NCBI RefSeq assembly: GCF_027853245.1
Contig: NZ_JAPTZM010000006.1
DNA length: 64,000 bases
Source of the DNA: Atlantibacter subterraneus
GTDB taxonomy: Bacteria; Pseudomonadota; Gammaproteobacteria; Enterobacterales; Enterobacteriaceae
Strand: one strand, 5' to 3'
Part shown: positions 25,712 to 35,449 of the stretch, piece after piece
How positions within the stretch are numbered: position 1 is the first letter of the stretch
Layout: each line of letters starts with the position of its first letter
Made by a program: the position numbers and the translations under genes
The notes under the pieces: model-generated
The model's input: the letters and a program-made list of their open reading frames with translations, nothing else
Databases searched by the model: none
What the model was told of the DNA's origin: nothing

Positions 25712-26404
25712 TTACCCCTTGGTGCTCTCTGGGTTAGCGAATGCCTGACGGTGCAGGATCGCCGTGAACTCTTCCATAAAGTTGTCGTAGTTCAGTTCCA
25801 GTTTGTTCACGCGCTGGTTAAGGCGGTTATAAGCCATAACGGCGGGAATGGCCGCGAACAGGCCGATTGCGGTAGCGATCAGCGCTTCTGCAATACCCGG
25901 CGCAACCATTTGCAGGGTAGCCTGTTTCACCGCGCCCAGCGCGATAAAGGCGTGCATGATCCCCCACACGGTACCGAACAGACCGATATAAGGACTGATA
26001 GACCCGACCGTGCCGAGGAAAGGAATATGGGTTTCCAGCGTTTCCAGTTCACGGTTCATCGAAATACGCATCGCGCGCGACGCCCCTTCGACAATGGCTT
26101 CCGGCGCATGGCTGTTCGCGCGATGCAAACGGGCAAACTCTTTAAAGCCGGAATAGAAAATCTGTTCAGAGCCCGCCAGATTTTCGCGGCGTCCCTGGCT
26201 TTCCTGATACAGGCGAGAGAGCTCAATGCCCGACCAGAACTTATCTTCAAAAGCTTCCGCTTCACGGGTTGCGGCGTTAAGAATACGCGTTCGCTGAATA
26301 ATGATGGCCCAGGATGCAATGGAAAAACCAATCAAAATCAACATGATAAATTTGACCAGAAGGCTAGCCTTCAGGAACAAATCAAGGATATTCATGTCAG
26401 TCAC
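25712..26404 (-). CDS. tolQ: TolQ, motor subunit of the Tol system
   Basis: ExbB/MotA-family inner-membrane protein, 230 residues, the E. coli length. Three hydrophobic segments are visible: near residues 10-35, PFLGTVGSISPYIGLFGTVWG near 140-160, and IAEALIATAIGLFAAIPAV near 170-195. Starts at GTG overlapping the ybgC stop (GTGA), the same coupling seen in E. coli. Confidence 0.97.
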   Translation of the reverse strand: MTDMNILDLFLKASLLVKFIMLILIGFSIASWAIIIQRTRILNAATREAEAFEDKFWSGIELSRLYQESQGRRENLAGSEQIFYSGFKEFARLHRANSHAPEAIVEGASRAMRISMNRELETLETHIPFLGTVGSISPYIGLFGTVWGIMHAFIALGAVKQATLQMVAPGIAEALIATAIGLFAAIPAVMAYNRLNQRVNKLELNYDNFMEEFTAILHRQAFANPESTKG

Positions 26405-26805
26405 TGCTTGAACTCCGCGACAATAGACTTGGGAAGCGCACGAGGCTTCATTAAGAGTGGATCAACACAGACGATCAGCACCTCAGCTTCGTTGAGGGTT
26501 TGCTGTTCTGCATTGACGATCCGTTGCGTGAAAACCAGGGATGTTCCACGCATCGACGTAATTTCAGTTTGAATTTCGAGCATATCGTCGAGTCGGGCAG
26601 GCGCAAAATACTCCAGCGTCATCTTGCGTACCACAAAGGCCACACGCTCCGCCATTAGTTCTTGCTGACTAAAGTGGTGGTGGCGCAGCATCTCTGTGCG
26701 TGCTCTTTCATAAAAAGCGACGTAACTGGCGTGATAAACCACACCACCGGCGTCGGTGTCTTCGTAATAGACACGAACCGGCCATCGAAACAGCGTTGTG
26801 CTCAC
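26401..26805 (-). CDS. ybgC: Acyl-CoA thioesterase YbgC
   Basis: Hotdog-fold thioesterase of the 4-hydroxybenzoyl-CoA thioesterase family, 134 residues. The active-site motif YEDTDAGGVVYHASY has the catalytic Asp near residue 18. E. coli YbgC acts on short acyl-CoA esters and associates with phospholipid enzymes. It starts at GTG and opens the ybgC-tolQRAB-pal-cpoB run. Confidence 0.95.
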   Translation of the reverse strand: MSTTLFRWPVRVYYEDTDAGGVVYHASYVAFYERARTEMLRHHHFSQQELMAERVAFVVRKMTLEYFAPARLDDMLEIQTEITSMRGTSLVFTQRIVNAEQQTLNEAEVLIVCVDPLLMKPRALPKSIVAEFKQ

Positions 26806-26886
26806 TCTACATCCCGGTAATGCAAATAAACGTTGCTACTATACGCAAGAGGAAGGGGGTTTGGAATGGGTAGAGGTAAAGGGTAA

Positions 26887-26919
26887 GTAAAAATTTATGG
26901 GCTTGTGAAAGCCCATAAT
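26887..26919 (-). terminator. cyd operon terminator
   Basis: Perfect stem TTATGGGCTT/AAGCCCATAA with a four-base loop. Read leftward it is followed by ATTTTTAC. It separates ybgE from ybgC. Confidence 0.8.
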
Positions 26920-26939
26920 TCATAACGGTGAAATCCTGC

Positions 26940-27233
26940 TCAGAGGAAGAAAAACGCCAGACCAGCGATGAGCACGATATCGGCCAGGAGCGGGCAGAAC
27001 AGGGCTTGCCAGTGAATAGCGCGTGGCCGGAACCCGACGCCATGGATCACCCCGGCGCATACCGCCCACATCAGCAGCAGGCCGTGCCAGACGGTAAGAT
27101 CGCTGGTTTTGGCCGCGAAACGCGACGGGTCCCAAAACATACAACCCGCCAGCACTAACGCCATCACTAAGGAAAGGGCCCGTAGCGGGCCCTTGTCCAT
27201 TACCGCATACAGCTGCGCGATAATTTTACTCAT
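26940..27233 (-). CDS. ybgE: Cyd operon membrane protein YbgE
   Basis: Small inner-membrane protein of 97 residues with about three hydrophobic spans (RALSLVMALVLAGCMFW; WHGLLLMWAVCAGVIHGVGF; LLADIVLIAGLAFFFL). It is encoded with cytochrome bd in many enterobacteria, and its exact role is unknown. Its start overlaps the cydX stop by one base. Confidence 0.92.
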   Translation of the reverse strand: MSKIIAQLYAVMDKGPLRALSLVMALVLAGCMFWDPSRFAAKTSDLTVWHGLLLMWAVCAGVIHGVGFRPRAIHWQALFCPLLADIVLIAGLAFFFL

Positions 27234-27346
27234 TAGTGTTCTTCTTTACCGAGCTTAGCGGCTTCTACGTGCTCCAGCGCCAGCGCGGTAATCACACCAA
27301 ACGCACAGGCAAGAAGCGTGCCGAGAATCCATGCAAAGTACCACAT
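27233..27346 (-). CDS. cydX: CydX, small subunit of cytochrome bd-I
   Basis: A 37-residue single-span membrane peptide beginning MWYFAWILGTLLACAFG, needed for a stable and active cytochrome bd-I in E. coli. The transmembrane helix covers about residues 3-23, and the charged tail ends KLGKEEH. The length equals that of E. coli CydX. A longer upstream reading frame exists but overlaps cydB, so the 37-codon start is correct. It lies 13 bases after cydB. Confidence 0.96.
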   Translation of the reverse strand: MWYFAWILGTLLACAFGVITALALEHVEAAKLGKEEH

Positions 27347-27359
27347 AATCAGCTCCTTA

Positions 27360-28499
27360 CTAGTACAGAGAGGTTGAGTTGGATTCGATATGCTCTTTCG
27401 TGATGCGGCCATACATCTTCCAGTAGCACCATGCGGTGTACAGGAGAACAATTGGCACGAACACGATAGCAACATAAGTCATCACGGTCAGCGTCAGCTG
27501 GCTGGATGTCGCATCCCACATGGTCAGACTGGCGTTCATCATGATGCTGGACGGCATCACGAACGGGAACATCGCAATACCGGCGGTCAGGATCACACAG
27601 GCAATCGTTAATGAAGAGAACACGAACGCCAGCGCGCCTTTTTCCGCACGGGACATCAGCACGGTCAGCAGCGGCAGTACCACGCCCAGCGCCGGGATCG
27701 CCCACAGAATCGGTGCGTTGTTAAAGTTCACCAGCCAGGCACCTGCTTCACGGGTGACTTCTTTGGTCAGCGGGTTAGAGAATGCGTGATGATCGAGCGT
27801 AGAGGTCACGACGTAACCATCAATACCGAACATCACCCATACGCCAGCCAGCGCGAAGCACACCATCATTACCAGCGCGGCGACCTGCGCCGTTGCGCGG
27901 CTACGCAGGTGGATTTCACCCACGGTACGCATCTGCAGATAGGTTGCGCCCTGGGCGATGATCATCGACACGCTCACCACGCCTGCCAGCAGACCAAACG
28001 GATTCAGCAGCTGGAAGAAGTTGCCGGTGTAGGTTAAACGCAGGTACTCATCCACGTTGAACGGTACGCCCTGCAACAGGTTGCCGAAGGCCACGCCAAT
28101 CACCAGCGGCGGAACGAAGCTACCGATGAAGATGCCCCAGTCCCACATGTTGCGCCAGCGAGTGTCTTCAATCTTGGAGCGGTAGTCAAAACCGACCGGA
28201 CGGAAGAACAGCGACGCCAGCACCAGAATCATCGCCACATAGAAGCCGGAGAACGCGGCGGCGTACACCATCGGCCACGCCGCGAACAGCGCGCCACCTG
28301 CGGTGATCAGCCACACCTGGTTACCGTCCCAGTGAGGGGCGATGGAGTTGATCATAATACGACGTTCGGTGTCGTTACGACCGAGGAAGCGGGTCAGCAT
28401 GCCGACCCCCATATCAAAACCGTCTGTCACGGCGAAACCAATCAGCAGGACGCCAACCAGCAACCACCAGACAAAACGCAATACTTCATAATCGATCAT
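27360..28499 (-). CDS. cydB: Cytochrome bd-I ubiquinol oxidase subunit II
   Basis: Inner-membrane subunit of the high-oxygen-affinity quinol oxidase, 379 residues, with eight or nine hydrophobic spans. The N-terminus MIDYEVLRFVWWLLVGVLLIGFAVTDGFDMG carries the conserved acidic residues (Glu/Asp around the GFDMG motif). It pairs with CydA, which binds the hemes. Starts 15 bases after cydA. Confidence 0.97.
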   Translation of the reverse strand: MIDYEVLRFVWWLLVGVLLIGFAVTDGFDMGVGMLTRFLGRNDTERRIMINSIAPHWDGNQVWLITAGGALFAAWPMVYAAAFSGFYVAMILVLASLFFRPVGFDYRSKIEDTRWRNMWDWGIFIGSFVPPLVIGVAFGNLLQGVPFNVDEYLRLTYTGNFFQLLNPFGLLAGVVSVSMIIAQGATYLQMRTVGEIHLRSRATAQVAALVMMVCFALAGVWVMFGIDGYVVTSTLDHHAFSNPLTKEVTREAGAWLVNFNNAPILWAIPALGVVLPLLTVLMSRAEKGALAFVFSSLTIACVILTAGIAMFPFVMPSSIMMNASLTMWDATSSQLTLTVMTYVAIVFVPIVLLYTAWCYWKMYGRITKEHIESNSTSLY

Positions 28500-28514
28500 T
28501 TGACGTCTCCTGTC

Positions 28515-30116
28515 TTAGCGTGCCGGTTGCGAGTCGACTACTGACTCATCGTATTGACGTTGAGAACCCACATTTGATTGCTCAAAGTGATAGCGGCCAG
28601 TTTTCAGGCTGCTTGGGCCCAGGCGCGCAAATTTGAACATCAGATACAGTTCGGCCACCAGGAACAGGGTATACAGGCCGCAAATCAGCACCATTGAGAA
28701 GATGATGTCGCCCGCGGTCAGGGAGGAGTTCGCCACCGCCGTCGGCAGCACTTCACCTACCGCCCAGGGTTGACGGCCATACTCCGCCACAAACCAGCCG
28801 GATTCGATTGCGATCCACGGCAGCGGCAGGCCATACAGCGCCGCTTTAAGCACCCATTTCTTCTCGCCGATACGGTTGCGAATAACGGTCCAGAACGCCG
28901 CCGCGATGATGCCCAGCAGCAGGATGCCGCACGCCACCATGATACGGAACGCGAAGTACAGCGGCGCAACGCGCGGGATAGAATCCTGGGTCGCCAGCTG
29001 GATTTGCTCTTCGGTCGCGTCGGTAACGTTCGGGGTATAGCGTTTCAGCAGTAAGCCGTAGCCCAGATCTTTCTTCACTTCGTTGAACTGGTCGCGAACG
29101 CCCTGATCGGCGGAACCGGCGCGCAGCTCTTCCAGCAACTGATAAGCCTTCATCCCGTTACGGATGCGCTCTTCATGCTGAACCAGCAGATCTTTCAGGC
29201 CGATAACCGGGGTATCGACGGAACGCGTAGCGATAATGCCCAGCGCGTAAGGGATCTGAATAGCGAAGTGGTTTTCCTGTTTCTCCTGATCCGGAATGCC
29301 GAACAGAGTAAAGGAAGCGGGTGCAGGTTGGGTTTCCCACTCGGCTTCAATAGCAGCCAGTTTGGTTTTCTGCACATCGCCCATTTCGTAGCCGGATTCG
29401 TCACCCAGTACGATGACGGACAGCACCGCAGCCATACCGAAGCTGGCGGCAATAGCAAAGGAGCGTTTTGCGAAAGCGATATCACGGCCTTTCAGCAGAT
29501 ACCAGGCGCTGATGCCCAGTACAAACATCGCGCCGGCAACATAACCTGAGGCCACGGTGTGAACAAACTTCACCTGAGCAACCGGGTTAAGCACCAGTTC
29601 TGAGAAGCTGACCATCTCCATACGCATGGTTTCGAAGTTGAAGTCGGACGCGATGGGGTTTTGCATCCAACCGTTCGCCACCAGAATCCACAGCGCGGAG
29701 AGGTTAGAGCCAAGTGCCACCAGCCAGGTTACCGCCATGTGCTGCACTTTGCTTAAACGGTCCCAGCCGAAGAAGAACAAACCAACAAACGTAGATTCGA
29801 GGAAGAACGCCATCAGGCCTTCGATAGCCAGCGGCGCGCCAAAAATGTCGCCCACGTAATGCGAATAGTAAGACCAGTTAGTCCCGAACTGGAACTCCAT
29901 GGTCAAACCGGTAGCGACGCCCAGAGCGAAGTTGATTGCAAACAACTTGCCCCAGAATTTGGTCATATCTTTATAGATTTGTTTGCCGGAAAGCACATAG
30001 ACCGTTTCCATGATAGCCAGCAGGAACGCCATACCCAGCGTTAGCGGCACAAACAGAAAGTGATACATAGCGGTCAAGGCAAACTGTAAGCGCGACAGTT
30101 CGACTATATCTAACAT
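28515..30116 (-). CDS. cydA: Cytochrome bd-I ubiquinol oxidase subunit I
   Basis: Heme-bearing subunit of the terminal oxidase that reduces oxygen to water at low oxygen tension. The 533-residue protein begins MLDIVELSRLQFALTAMYHF, with the axial His19 of heme b595. The quinol (Q) loop follows around GDESGYEMGDVQKTKLAAIEAEWETQPAP, and the conserved GWFVAEYGRQPW lies near the end. The tail after YHFEQSN is about eleven residues longer than in E. coli (VGSQRQYDESVVDSQPAR). First gene of cydABX-ybgE. Confidence 0.97.
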   Translation of the reverse strand: MLDIVELSRLQFALTAMYHFLFVPLTLGMAFLLAIMETVYVLSGKQIYKDMTKFWGKLFAINFALGVATGLTMEFQFGTNWSYYSHYVGDIFGAPLAIEGLMAFFLESTFVGLFFFGWDRLSKVQHMAVTWLVALGSNLSALWILVANGWMQNPIASDFNFETMRMEMVSFSELVLNPVAQVKFVHTVASGYVAGAMFVLGISAWYLLKGRDIAFAKRSFAIAASFGMAAVLSVIVLGDESGYEMGDVQKTKLAAIEAEWETQPAPASFTLFGIPDQEKQENHFAIQIPYALGIIATRSVDTPVIGLKDLLVQHEERIRNGMKAYQLLEELRAGSADQGVRDQFNEVKKDLGYGLLLKRYTPNVTDATEEQIQLATQDSIPRVAPLYFAFRIMVACGILLLGIIAAAFWTVIRNRIGEKKWVLKAALYGLPLPWIAIESGWFVAEYGRQPWAVGEVLPTAVANSSLTAGDIIFSMVLICGLYTLFLVAELYLMFKFARLGPSSLKTGRYHFEQSNVGSQRQYDESVVDSQPAR

Positions 30117-30450
30117 CTTGACTCCTTGCTCTTTGCATGAAGACGTTGAACGCGGTTGCCGTTATCGGTCCCCAAACGCATGCCCCAATACAAATATTGC
30201 TTCCATAACATCACCATTTCCCCGTCACAATGTGACAGAGAAGCGAGTAAGGTTGCAAATACGTTAATAAGAAATACAAATTGATCCCGCAAATATATTA
30301 CGCTGCAATTCCCTTACAATAAACAGGTTTTTGCATAGTGTTATTTGCATTTTTCGACGGTGATCAATTTATAGCGAAAATAGGGTAGAAACGCTAGATT
30401 GATTTAGCGCAAGTTTACAAAAATCTCGTGATATCGTCGCGCGTTAAGTA

Positions 30451-30534
30451 TTGATCTGACTCAATTTATGACATTGGTGTTAATTATGTTTCACTTGAGA
30501 GACCACGGTGATCATATTGTTAATTATTTGTTCA
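30451..30534 (-). promoter_or_regulatory. Oxygen-control sites upstream of cydA
   Basis: In the 665-base gap between cydA and mngB, an FNR-like site TTGATCTGACTCAA (30451-30464) is one base off the TTGAT-N4-ATCAA pattern. Two ArcA-like boxes follow, starting GTTAATTATGTT (30479) and GTTAATTATTTGTT (30519). A third ArcA-like stretch (TTGTTAATTAAATG on the minus strand) lies at 30702-30719. The region is very A/T-rich and holds no gene. ArcA activation and FNR repression are the known controls of E. coli cyd. Confidence 0.6.
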
Positions 30535-30730
30535 CTAAACGCCGTTCGAGTTAAAGGGCAGTGATAATTTCTCAAATGGATTATTGGCGAGGGGGATAAA
30601 GTGGAAATAAATAGCGGGAAAGAGAAATAATGTTAAATCCATCACGAAATTTTATTTAAATGTCCTTTTTGCTGGTTATCCATAACAATAAGTTCACTTG
30701 ATTATCATTTAATTAACAATTCTATGTTTT

Positions 30731-30769
30731 AAAAAAGCGACACCCGGATAATTTCCTCCAGGTATCGCT
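30731..30769 (-). terminator. Terminator after mngB
   Basis: Read leftward: AGCGATACC, loop, GGTGTCGCT (one G-U pair), then six T. It begins 13 bases after the mngB stop. Confidence 0.75.
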
Positions 30770-30781
30770 GTTAATTCACTT

Positions 30782-33415
30782 TTACGGCTTCAGGGTTATT
30801 TTAAACGTGCGGGACTGGCCGGGTTTTAACAGGCCGGTGGTTGTGGGTTGATGCTTCACGTCCGGGCAAACCCTTTCACCCATATCCGTTTCCTGCCACT
30901 GTGTCACAGGGGATGTAAACGCCAGTTGCCCTTCACAGGCTGCATCATGAGACGGGTTGTAAACCCTCACGATCAGCGCCTCAGCATCTTCCGCTTTTTT
31001 CAGCACGCTTAACTGGCACTCAACCGGCGACATGGTCAACAGCGAGTAATGCCGTGGCGTGGTAAACGGTGCGCTGTTTAGCTTCATCGCGTTCCACGGG
31101 ATTTTGTTATAGCACTGTACAGGCGTGAGCCAGGCGCGGGCCTGCTGCGCCACACCTGCCCCTGCCGCCGTTCCGCTATAGCTGAACAGGCTAAAGCGGC
31201 AATGCAGTTTGCCGCGCATTTGCGAGTCAGGAACCGGCAGCTTAATACCGGATGGACGGCCGGGACGCAGCAGCAAATCCTCTTTCCCCAGCAGCCCGAC
31301 CGCGCGCAGCAGCGTCAGCGCAAAGGTTTTTTGCCCTTCGCCGATGATTTCCACTTCCCGCAATCCTTCGCTAAACAGCGCCATGCCGTGGCGTTGCGAC
31401 TCCAGCGCGCAGTAATTCAGGAAGTTCCACACCGGCACCGGGGCTTCTTTCCAGCCTTCCTGCTGCCAGGTTTCCATCGCGCTGTCGTTAACTGGCCGCT
31501 GAATCGCGCCAAACTGGGTATCGCACAGGACGCTTTCGCAGTGAAACGGCGTCGGGATCAGCACCCGCAGGCGGTGGTCGTCAGCCTGATTATCAATCAC
31601 CATTTCTACATCCACCCGCCGCTGATGGTGCGCGAGCGTAATGCGGCATTCCGCGTTGATGCGCCCGCTGGCTTCCCGGCGCGCACGCTCGGCCAGATCC
31701 TGCGGCACCGCCATCGTTAACCGCAGCACCGCCGTGCTCTGCCAGGCTTCGTGGATCACCTCAACCTGATGTTCACCTTCGGATGAGCAGACAACCCACT
31801 CCTCGCGCGCCGGGGAATAGTCGTACTCATCGCCGTCGTCAGAACCGTCCTCCAGCGTCAGCACCCGGTCATAAATTAGCCCGGTTTGCTTATCCTGCAT
31901 TTTCAGGGTGCCGTCAGGATTGATATCGATGCGCCAGAAGCCGTTCTCCAGCAGCGCTTCCGTCTGTGGCGGCAACGATTTCTGCTGCCCTTCTTCCGGT
32001 ATGACGTTCAGCGTCAGATAGCCCATCGCGGGTAATACCTGGCAGAGCTGGATATCGTATTCCATAAACGGCTCATAGTTGCCGTAATGGACGATTTGCC
32101 GGTCCACCAGCCCCGGGTCGATTTCCCGTGCAGCGCGGATGAAATACTCCACCGGGTTGCCCGCGCTGTCCCGCAGTGAAAACTGCGCGGCGCGAATACG
32201 CAGCGTGGTATTAATCACTTCCTGACGCGGGTACGGCATCAGGTTAAACAAGGTGAGTTTATCGCCCTGCCCCTCGGGCATGGCATCGACGATTTTACGC
32301 TGGGTAAAGCGCAGCAGATTGTCGGCCATGTCTTCAGCCAGTTCGAAACGCGCCATGATCTCCCGGTGCACTTTGTCGCTACAGCAGCAGCCGATGCTGT
32401 CGTGGGCGTGATTTTTTAAGATCTCCTTCCACATTTTCTCGAGCAGGCCGTGGTGGTAATCAAAACCCAGGCTCCAGGCGATAGCCTTCAGCGGCTCCAG
32501 CAGGTTAACGATTTTGTTCTCGATGCGCGCGTGGGCAATTTTGATATCCATCCGCGTTGAGCCGATGGTGCGGTGAACGCGCATATATTTGCCGTCGATA
32601 AACTCGCCTTTAAGCGTATCGAGGCGTTCACGCTGCCGTTCAATCTGCTCAAAGACCGTTTCAAAGCGGCTCATGACAAATTCGCGCTGCGGGTAAATCT
32701 CGCGCAGTTTCGCCATCACGCTGAAGATATTTTGCTGAAGCGGCATCTGGTCGTGGCCGTTCGGCAGCAGGATTTCTTTGGTCAGCGAAGCCTTCTCCAG
32801 CACCTCAAAATAGCTGTCGAGCCGTTTGCGCAGTCCCGCTTCATCATCGGGCAGGTATTTACCGATGGCGTAACCCAGCGGTAGCACCTGAGCCACCACT
32901 TCGCTACCCTCCCCGCTCTGCCATAAAAACTCGGTTTTATCGCTGCCGTGGCGCTCCGAGCAGCCGCGCCAGAACATCGCCCGGGTAATACCGAAGCCAT
33001 TATAGATATGCGGTAACTGGCCGGACATACCGAAAGAATCCGGCAGATAGCCAATCATCATCGGCTCGCCAAATTCCCGGCAGTCGCGCAGGCCGTACAT
33101 CAGATTACGGACAATCGACTCCCCCGCCACGATAGTGGTGTCGGTCTGGGTATACCAGGGGCCGATAATCAGCCTTCCCGCCTCAACCAGCGCTTTGACC
33201 CGCTGGCGGTTTTCCGGCTTCACAGCGAAATAGTCTTCGAGGATCGCCGTCTGGCCGTCGAGCACGTAGAACGGGTATTCCGGGTCCTGCTCCAGCCGGG
33301 CGAGGATCTCCTCCATATTGTTAACCAGCAAAATACGCGACTCTTCGGTGGTGAAATACCACTCGCGATCCCAGTGCATATGAGGAGTAATGTGAACGCG
33401 CGATACCGCTTTCAT
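30782..33415 (-). CDS. mngB: Alpha-mannosidase MngB (mannosylglycerate hydrolase)
   Basis: Hydrolyses 2-O-(6-phospho-alpha-mannosyl)-D-glycerate, the imported form of mannosylglycerate, to mannose 6-phosphate and glycerate. The 877-residue cytosolic enzyme is a glycoside hydrolase family 38 member. The zinc-binding motif HITPHMHWDREWY is at the N-terminus, and the second family stretch HDSIGCCCSDKVHREI is near residue 340. The size matches E. coli MngB. It follows mngA by 12 bases. Confidence 0.95.
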   Translation of the reverse strand: MKAVSRVHITPHMHWDREWYFTTEESRILLVNNMEEILARLEQDPEYPFYVLDGQTAILEDYFAVKPENRQRVKALVEAGRLIIGPWYTQTDTTIVAGESIVRNLMYGLRDCREFGEPMMIGYLPDSFGMSGQLPHIYNGFGITRAMFWRGCSERHGSDKTEFLWQSGEGSEVVAQVLPLGYAIGKYLPDDEAGLRKRLDSYFEVLEKASLTKEILLPNGHDQMPLQQNIFSVMAKLREIYPQREFVMSRFETVFEQIERQRERLDTLKGEFIDGKYMRVHRTIGSTRMDIKIAHARIENKIVNLLEPLKAIAWSLGFDYHHGLLEKMWKEILKNHAHDSIGCCCSDKVHREIMARFELAEDMADNLLRFTQRKIVDAMPEGQGDKLTLFNLMPYPRQEVINTTLRIRAAQFSLRDSAGNPVEYFIRAAREIDPGLVDRQIVHYGNYEPFMEYDIQLCQVLPAMGYLTLNVIPEEGQQKSLPPQTEALLENGFWRIDINPDGTLKMQDKQTGLIYDRVLTLEDGSDDGDEYDYSPAREEWVVCSSEGEHQVEVIHEAWQSTAVLRLTMAVPQDLAERARREASGRINAECRITLAHHQRRVDVEMVIDNQADDHRLRVLIPTPFHCESVLCDTQFGAIQRPVNDSAMETWQQEGWKEAPVPVWNFLNYCALESQRHGMALFSEGLREVEIIGEGQKTFALTLLRAVGLLGKEDLLLRPGRPSGIKLPVPDSQMRGKLHCRFSLFSYSGTAAGAGVAQQARAWLTPVQCYNKIPWNAMKLNSAPFTTPRHYSLLTMSPVECQLSVLKKAEDAEALIVRVYNPSHDAACEGQLAFTSPVTQWQETDMGERVCPDVKHQPTTTGLLKPGQSRTFKITLKP

Positions 33416-33427
33416 CGTGGTTTCCTT

Positions 33428-35350
33428 TTATTCAGTCTCAGCGCAGACGTCATATTTGCCACGCTTCACCGCATGACGACGCCAGAGCAATAAAATGGTG
33501 GTGGAAATCGCCGTGCCGACCAGCGCCGCGCCAAACCAGCCCGCCGCCGCCACCACGCCGCCAAATCCGCCGTCGTGCAGTAAAAACAGCGAGAAAATCC
33601 CCGCGCCTGGGGTCAACAGACCAATATGCATTGCCCCCACAATGGCACCGGTCACCATCGACCCCAGCACGAAGGAACCAATAACCCGCAGCGGATCTTC
33701 AATCGCCATCGGGATTGCCCCTTCGGTGATCCCCGCCAGGCCCAGCAGCCAGGTTGACTTCCCGGTTTCGATCTCAAATTGCTTAAACAGACGCGGCGCA
33801 ATCAGCGTTGAAGCGGTGACCGTAAAGGCCGACACCATTTTTACCGAGGCGAAAATGGCGTACGGGCCAAACACGCCGTTTGCCATCGCCCCCAGGCAGA
33901 AGGCGTAGGAGGCTTTATTCACCGGCCCGCCCAGGTCAAAGGAACACATAAAGCCGATAATCGCGCCGAGCAGCAGCGCGTTGGTGCCCGACAGCCCGTT
34001 TAGCCACTGGGTTAGCCCGCTATTCAGCCAGGCCACCGGCCCGCCGATCACAAACAGCATCAAACTGCCCGCCACCAGCGTGCCGATCACCGGATAGAGA
34101 TAGAAGGTCAGGAAGCCGTTGAACTGGCTGGACAGGCGGATATGGCTTTTCACCCAGCGCATCAGATAACCGGCGATCAGGCCGCCCGCCACGCCGCCGA
34201 GGAAACCCGCGCCGATCATGTTGGCAGCCAGCCCGGCCGCAAAACCGGGCGCTAGTGCCGGTTTATCCGCCAGGGACCAGGCGGTATAGGCCGCCAGCAC
34301 CGGCACCATCAGCGTGCCAAGCATACCGCCGCCCAGCTTGCGGTACATACACAGCCACGAGTTTTCCAAATCGAACAGATGCTGCAAGCCGAAGATTTGC
34401 GCCAGCAGCACCGCTACCGCCAGCACCGTCCCGCCCGCCACAATCAGGGGGACGGCATAAGAAATACCGCTCAACAGCGCCTGCTTAAGCTCTGCTTTAA
34501 CGCCGCGCGCAGCGGGCGTTGAAGATGCCGGGCGCTGCGCTACGGCAAGCGGCTCCAGCGCCAGCGCCTGCTGGAGCAGTTCCGGCGCGCGACGGATGGG
34601 CTCGGCGACCGGAACGGATAAACAGGGCAGATGGGCGAAGCGCTCGGCTTCTTTCACCGCCACTTCGGCGGCAAAAATGCAGGCGCGGGCATCGCGCAGC
34701 TGTTCCGCCGTCAACCGCCCTTCTATGCCGTTTGCCCCCTGGGTTTCCACGTGGACGTTAATACCCAACTGGCGGCCGGCTTTTTCAAGATATTCCGCTG
34801 CCATAAAGGTGTGGGCGATCCCCGCCGGACAGGCGGTAACGCAGACGATGGTTGGCTTGTGTTGCGCCGTCTGCGGCGCGGCGAGTGCATCTTCCGGCTG
34901 TGCATTCAGTAGCGCAAACACCTGTTCCGGGGTCGTGGCCGCCAGTAAGTGCTCGCGGACTTCGTCATCCACCAGCCGCGAGGTGAGCCCGGTGAGGAGT
35001 TGCATATGCGTGGTGCCCGCCTCCTGCGGTGGGATCGCCAGCAAGATAATCAGGTTAACCTGTTCATCGCCGTCAATCCCCTGCCAGGCCAGCGGCTGTG
35101 CCAGCGTTGCCAGGGCAAAACTGGCAGACGTGACCGCCGCCGATTTACCGTGCGGCACCGCCAGCCCCTCGCCTAACGCCGTTGGGCCCTGCGCCTCACG
35201 CGCCAGCACATCAGCCAGAAACAGATCCACATCCTGCAATTTTCCCTGCTGCATCAGGCTCTCTGCCAGCTTACGTAACGCCTGGTCGCGATCGGTAAAG
35301 GTTTGGCGGAGTAAAACGCAGTCAGGATGGGTTAACGCGGTCAGGTCCAT
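33428..35350 (-). CDS. mngA: PTS enzyme IIABC for 2-O-alpha-mannosyl-D-glycerate
   Basis: Imports and phosphorylates mannosylglycerate, a compatible solute. The 640-residue fructose-family PTS protein carries three domains. The EIIA domain has phospho-His67 in AVPHGKS, EIIB has phospho-Cys174 in CVTACPAGIAHT, and a membrane EIIC domain (about residues 275-640) has FDLGGPVNKASYAFC and GLAGITEGAIPMAIEDP. It lies divergent from mngR, with operator-like repeats between them. Confidence 0.95.
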   Translation of the reverse strand: MDLTALTHPDCVLLRQTFTDRDQALRKLAESLMQQGKLQDVDLFLADVLAREAQGPTALGEGLAVPHGKSAAVTSASFALATLAQPLAWQGIDGDEQVNLIILLAIPPQEAGTTHMQLLTGLTSRLVDDEVREHLLAATTPEQVFALLNAQPEDALAAPQTAQHKPTIVCVTACPAGIAHTFMAAEYLEKAGRQLGINVHVETQGANGIEGRLTAEQLRDARACIFAAEVAVKEAERFAHLPCLSVPVAEPIRRAPELLQQALALEPLAVAQRPASSTPAARGVKAELKQALLSGISYAVPLIVAGGTVLAVAVLLAQIFGLQHLFDLENSWLCMYRKLGGGMLGTLMVPVLAAYTAWSLADKPALAPGFAAGLAANMIGAGFLGGVAGGLIAGYLMRWVKSHIRLSSQFNGFLTFYLYPVIGTLVAGSLMLFVIGGPVAWLNSGLTQWLNGLSGTNALLLGAIIGFMCSFDLGGPVNKASYAFCLGAMANGVFGPYAIFASVKMVSAFTVTASTLIAPRLFKQFEIETGKSTWLLGLAGITEGAIPMAIEDPLRVIGSFVLGSMVTGAIVGAMHIGLLTPGAGIFSLFLLHDGGFGGVVAAAGWFGAALVGTAISTTILLLWRRHAVKRGKYDVCAETE

Positions 35351-35449
35351 ACGTCCTCGCTCAGATTGACTCGCGGCATGGTTGCCGCTTTTGTCTATCC
35401 TGACAGAATCAACAATACCTTTATGTGATCACTTTCAATTTAACCAATA

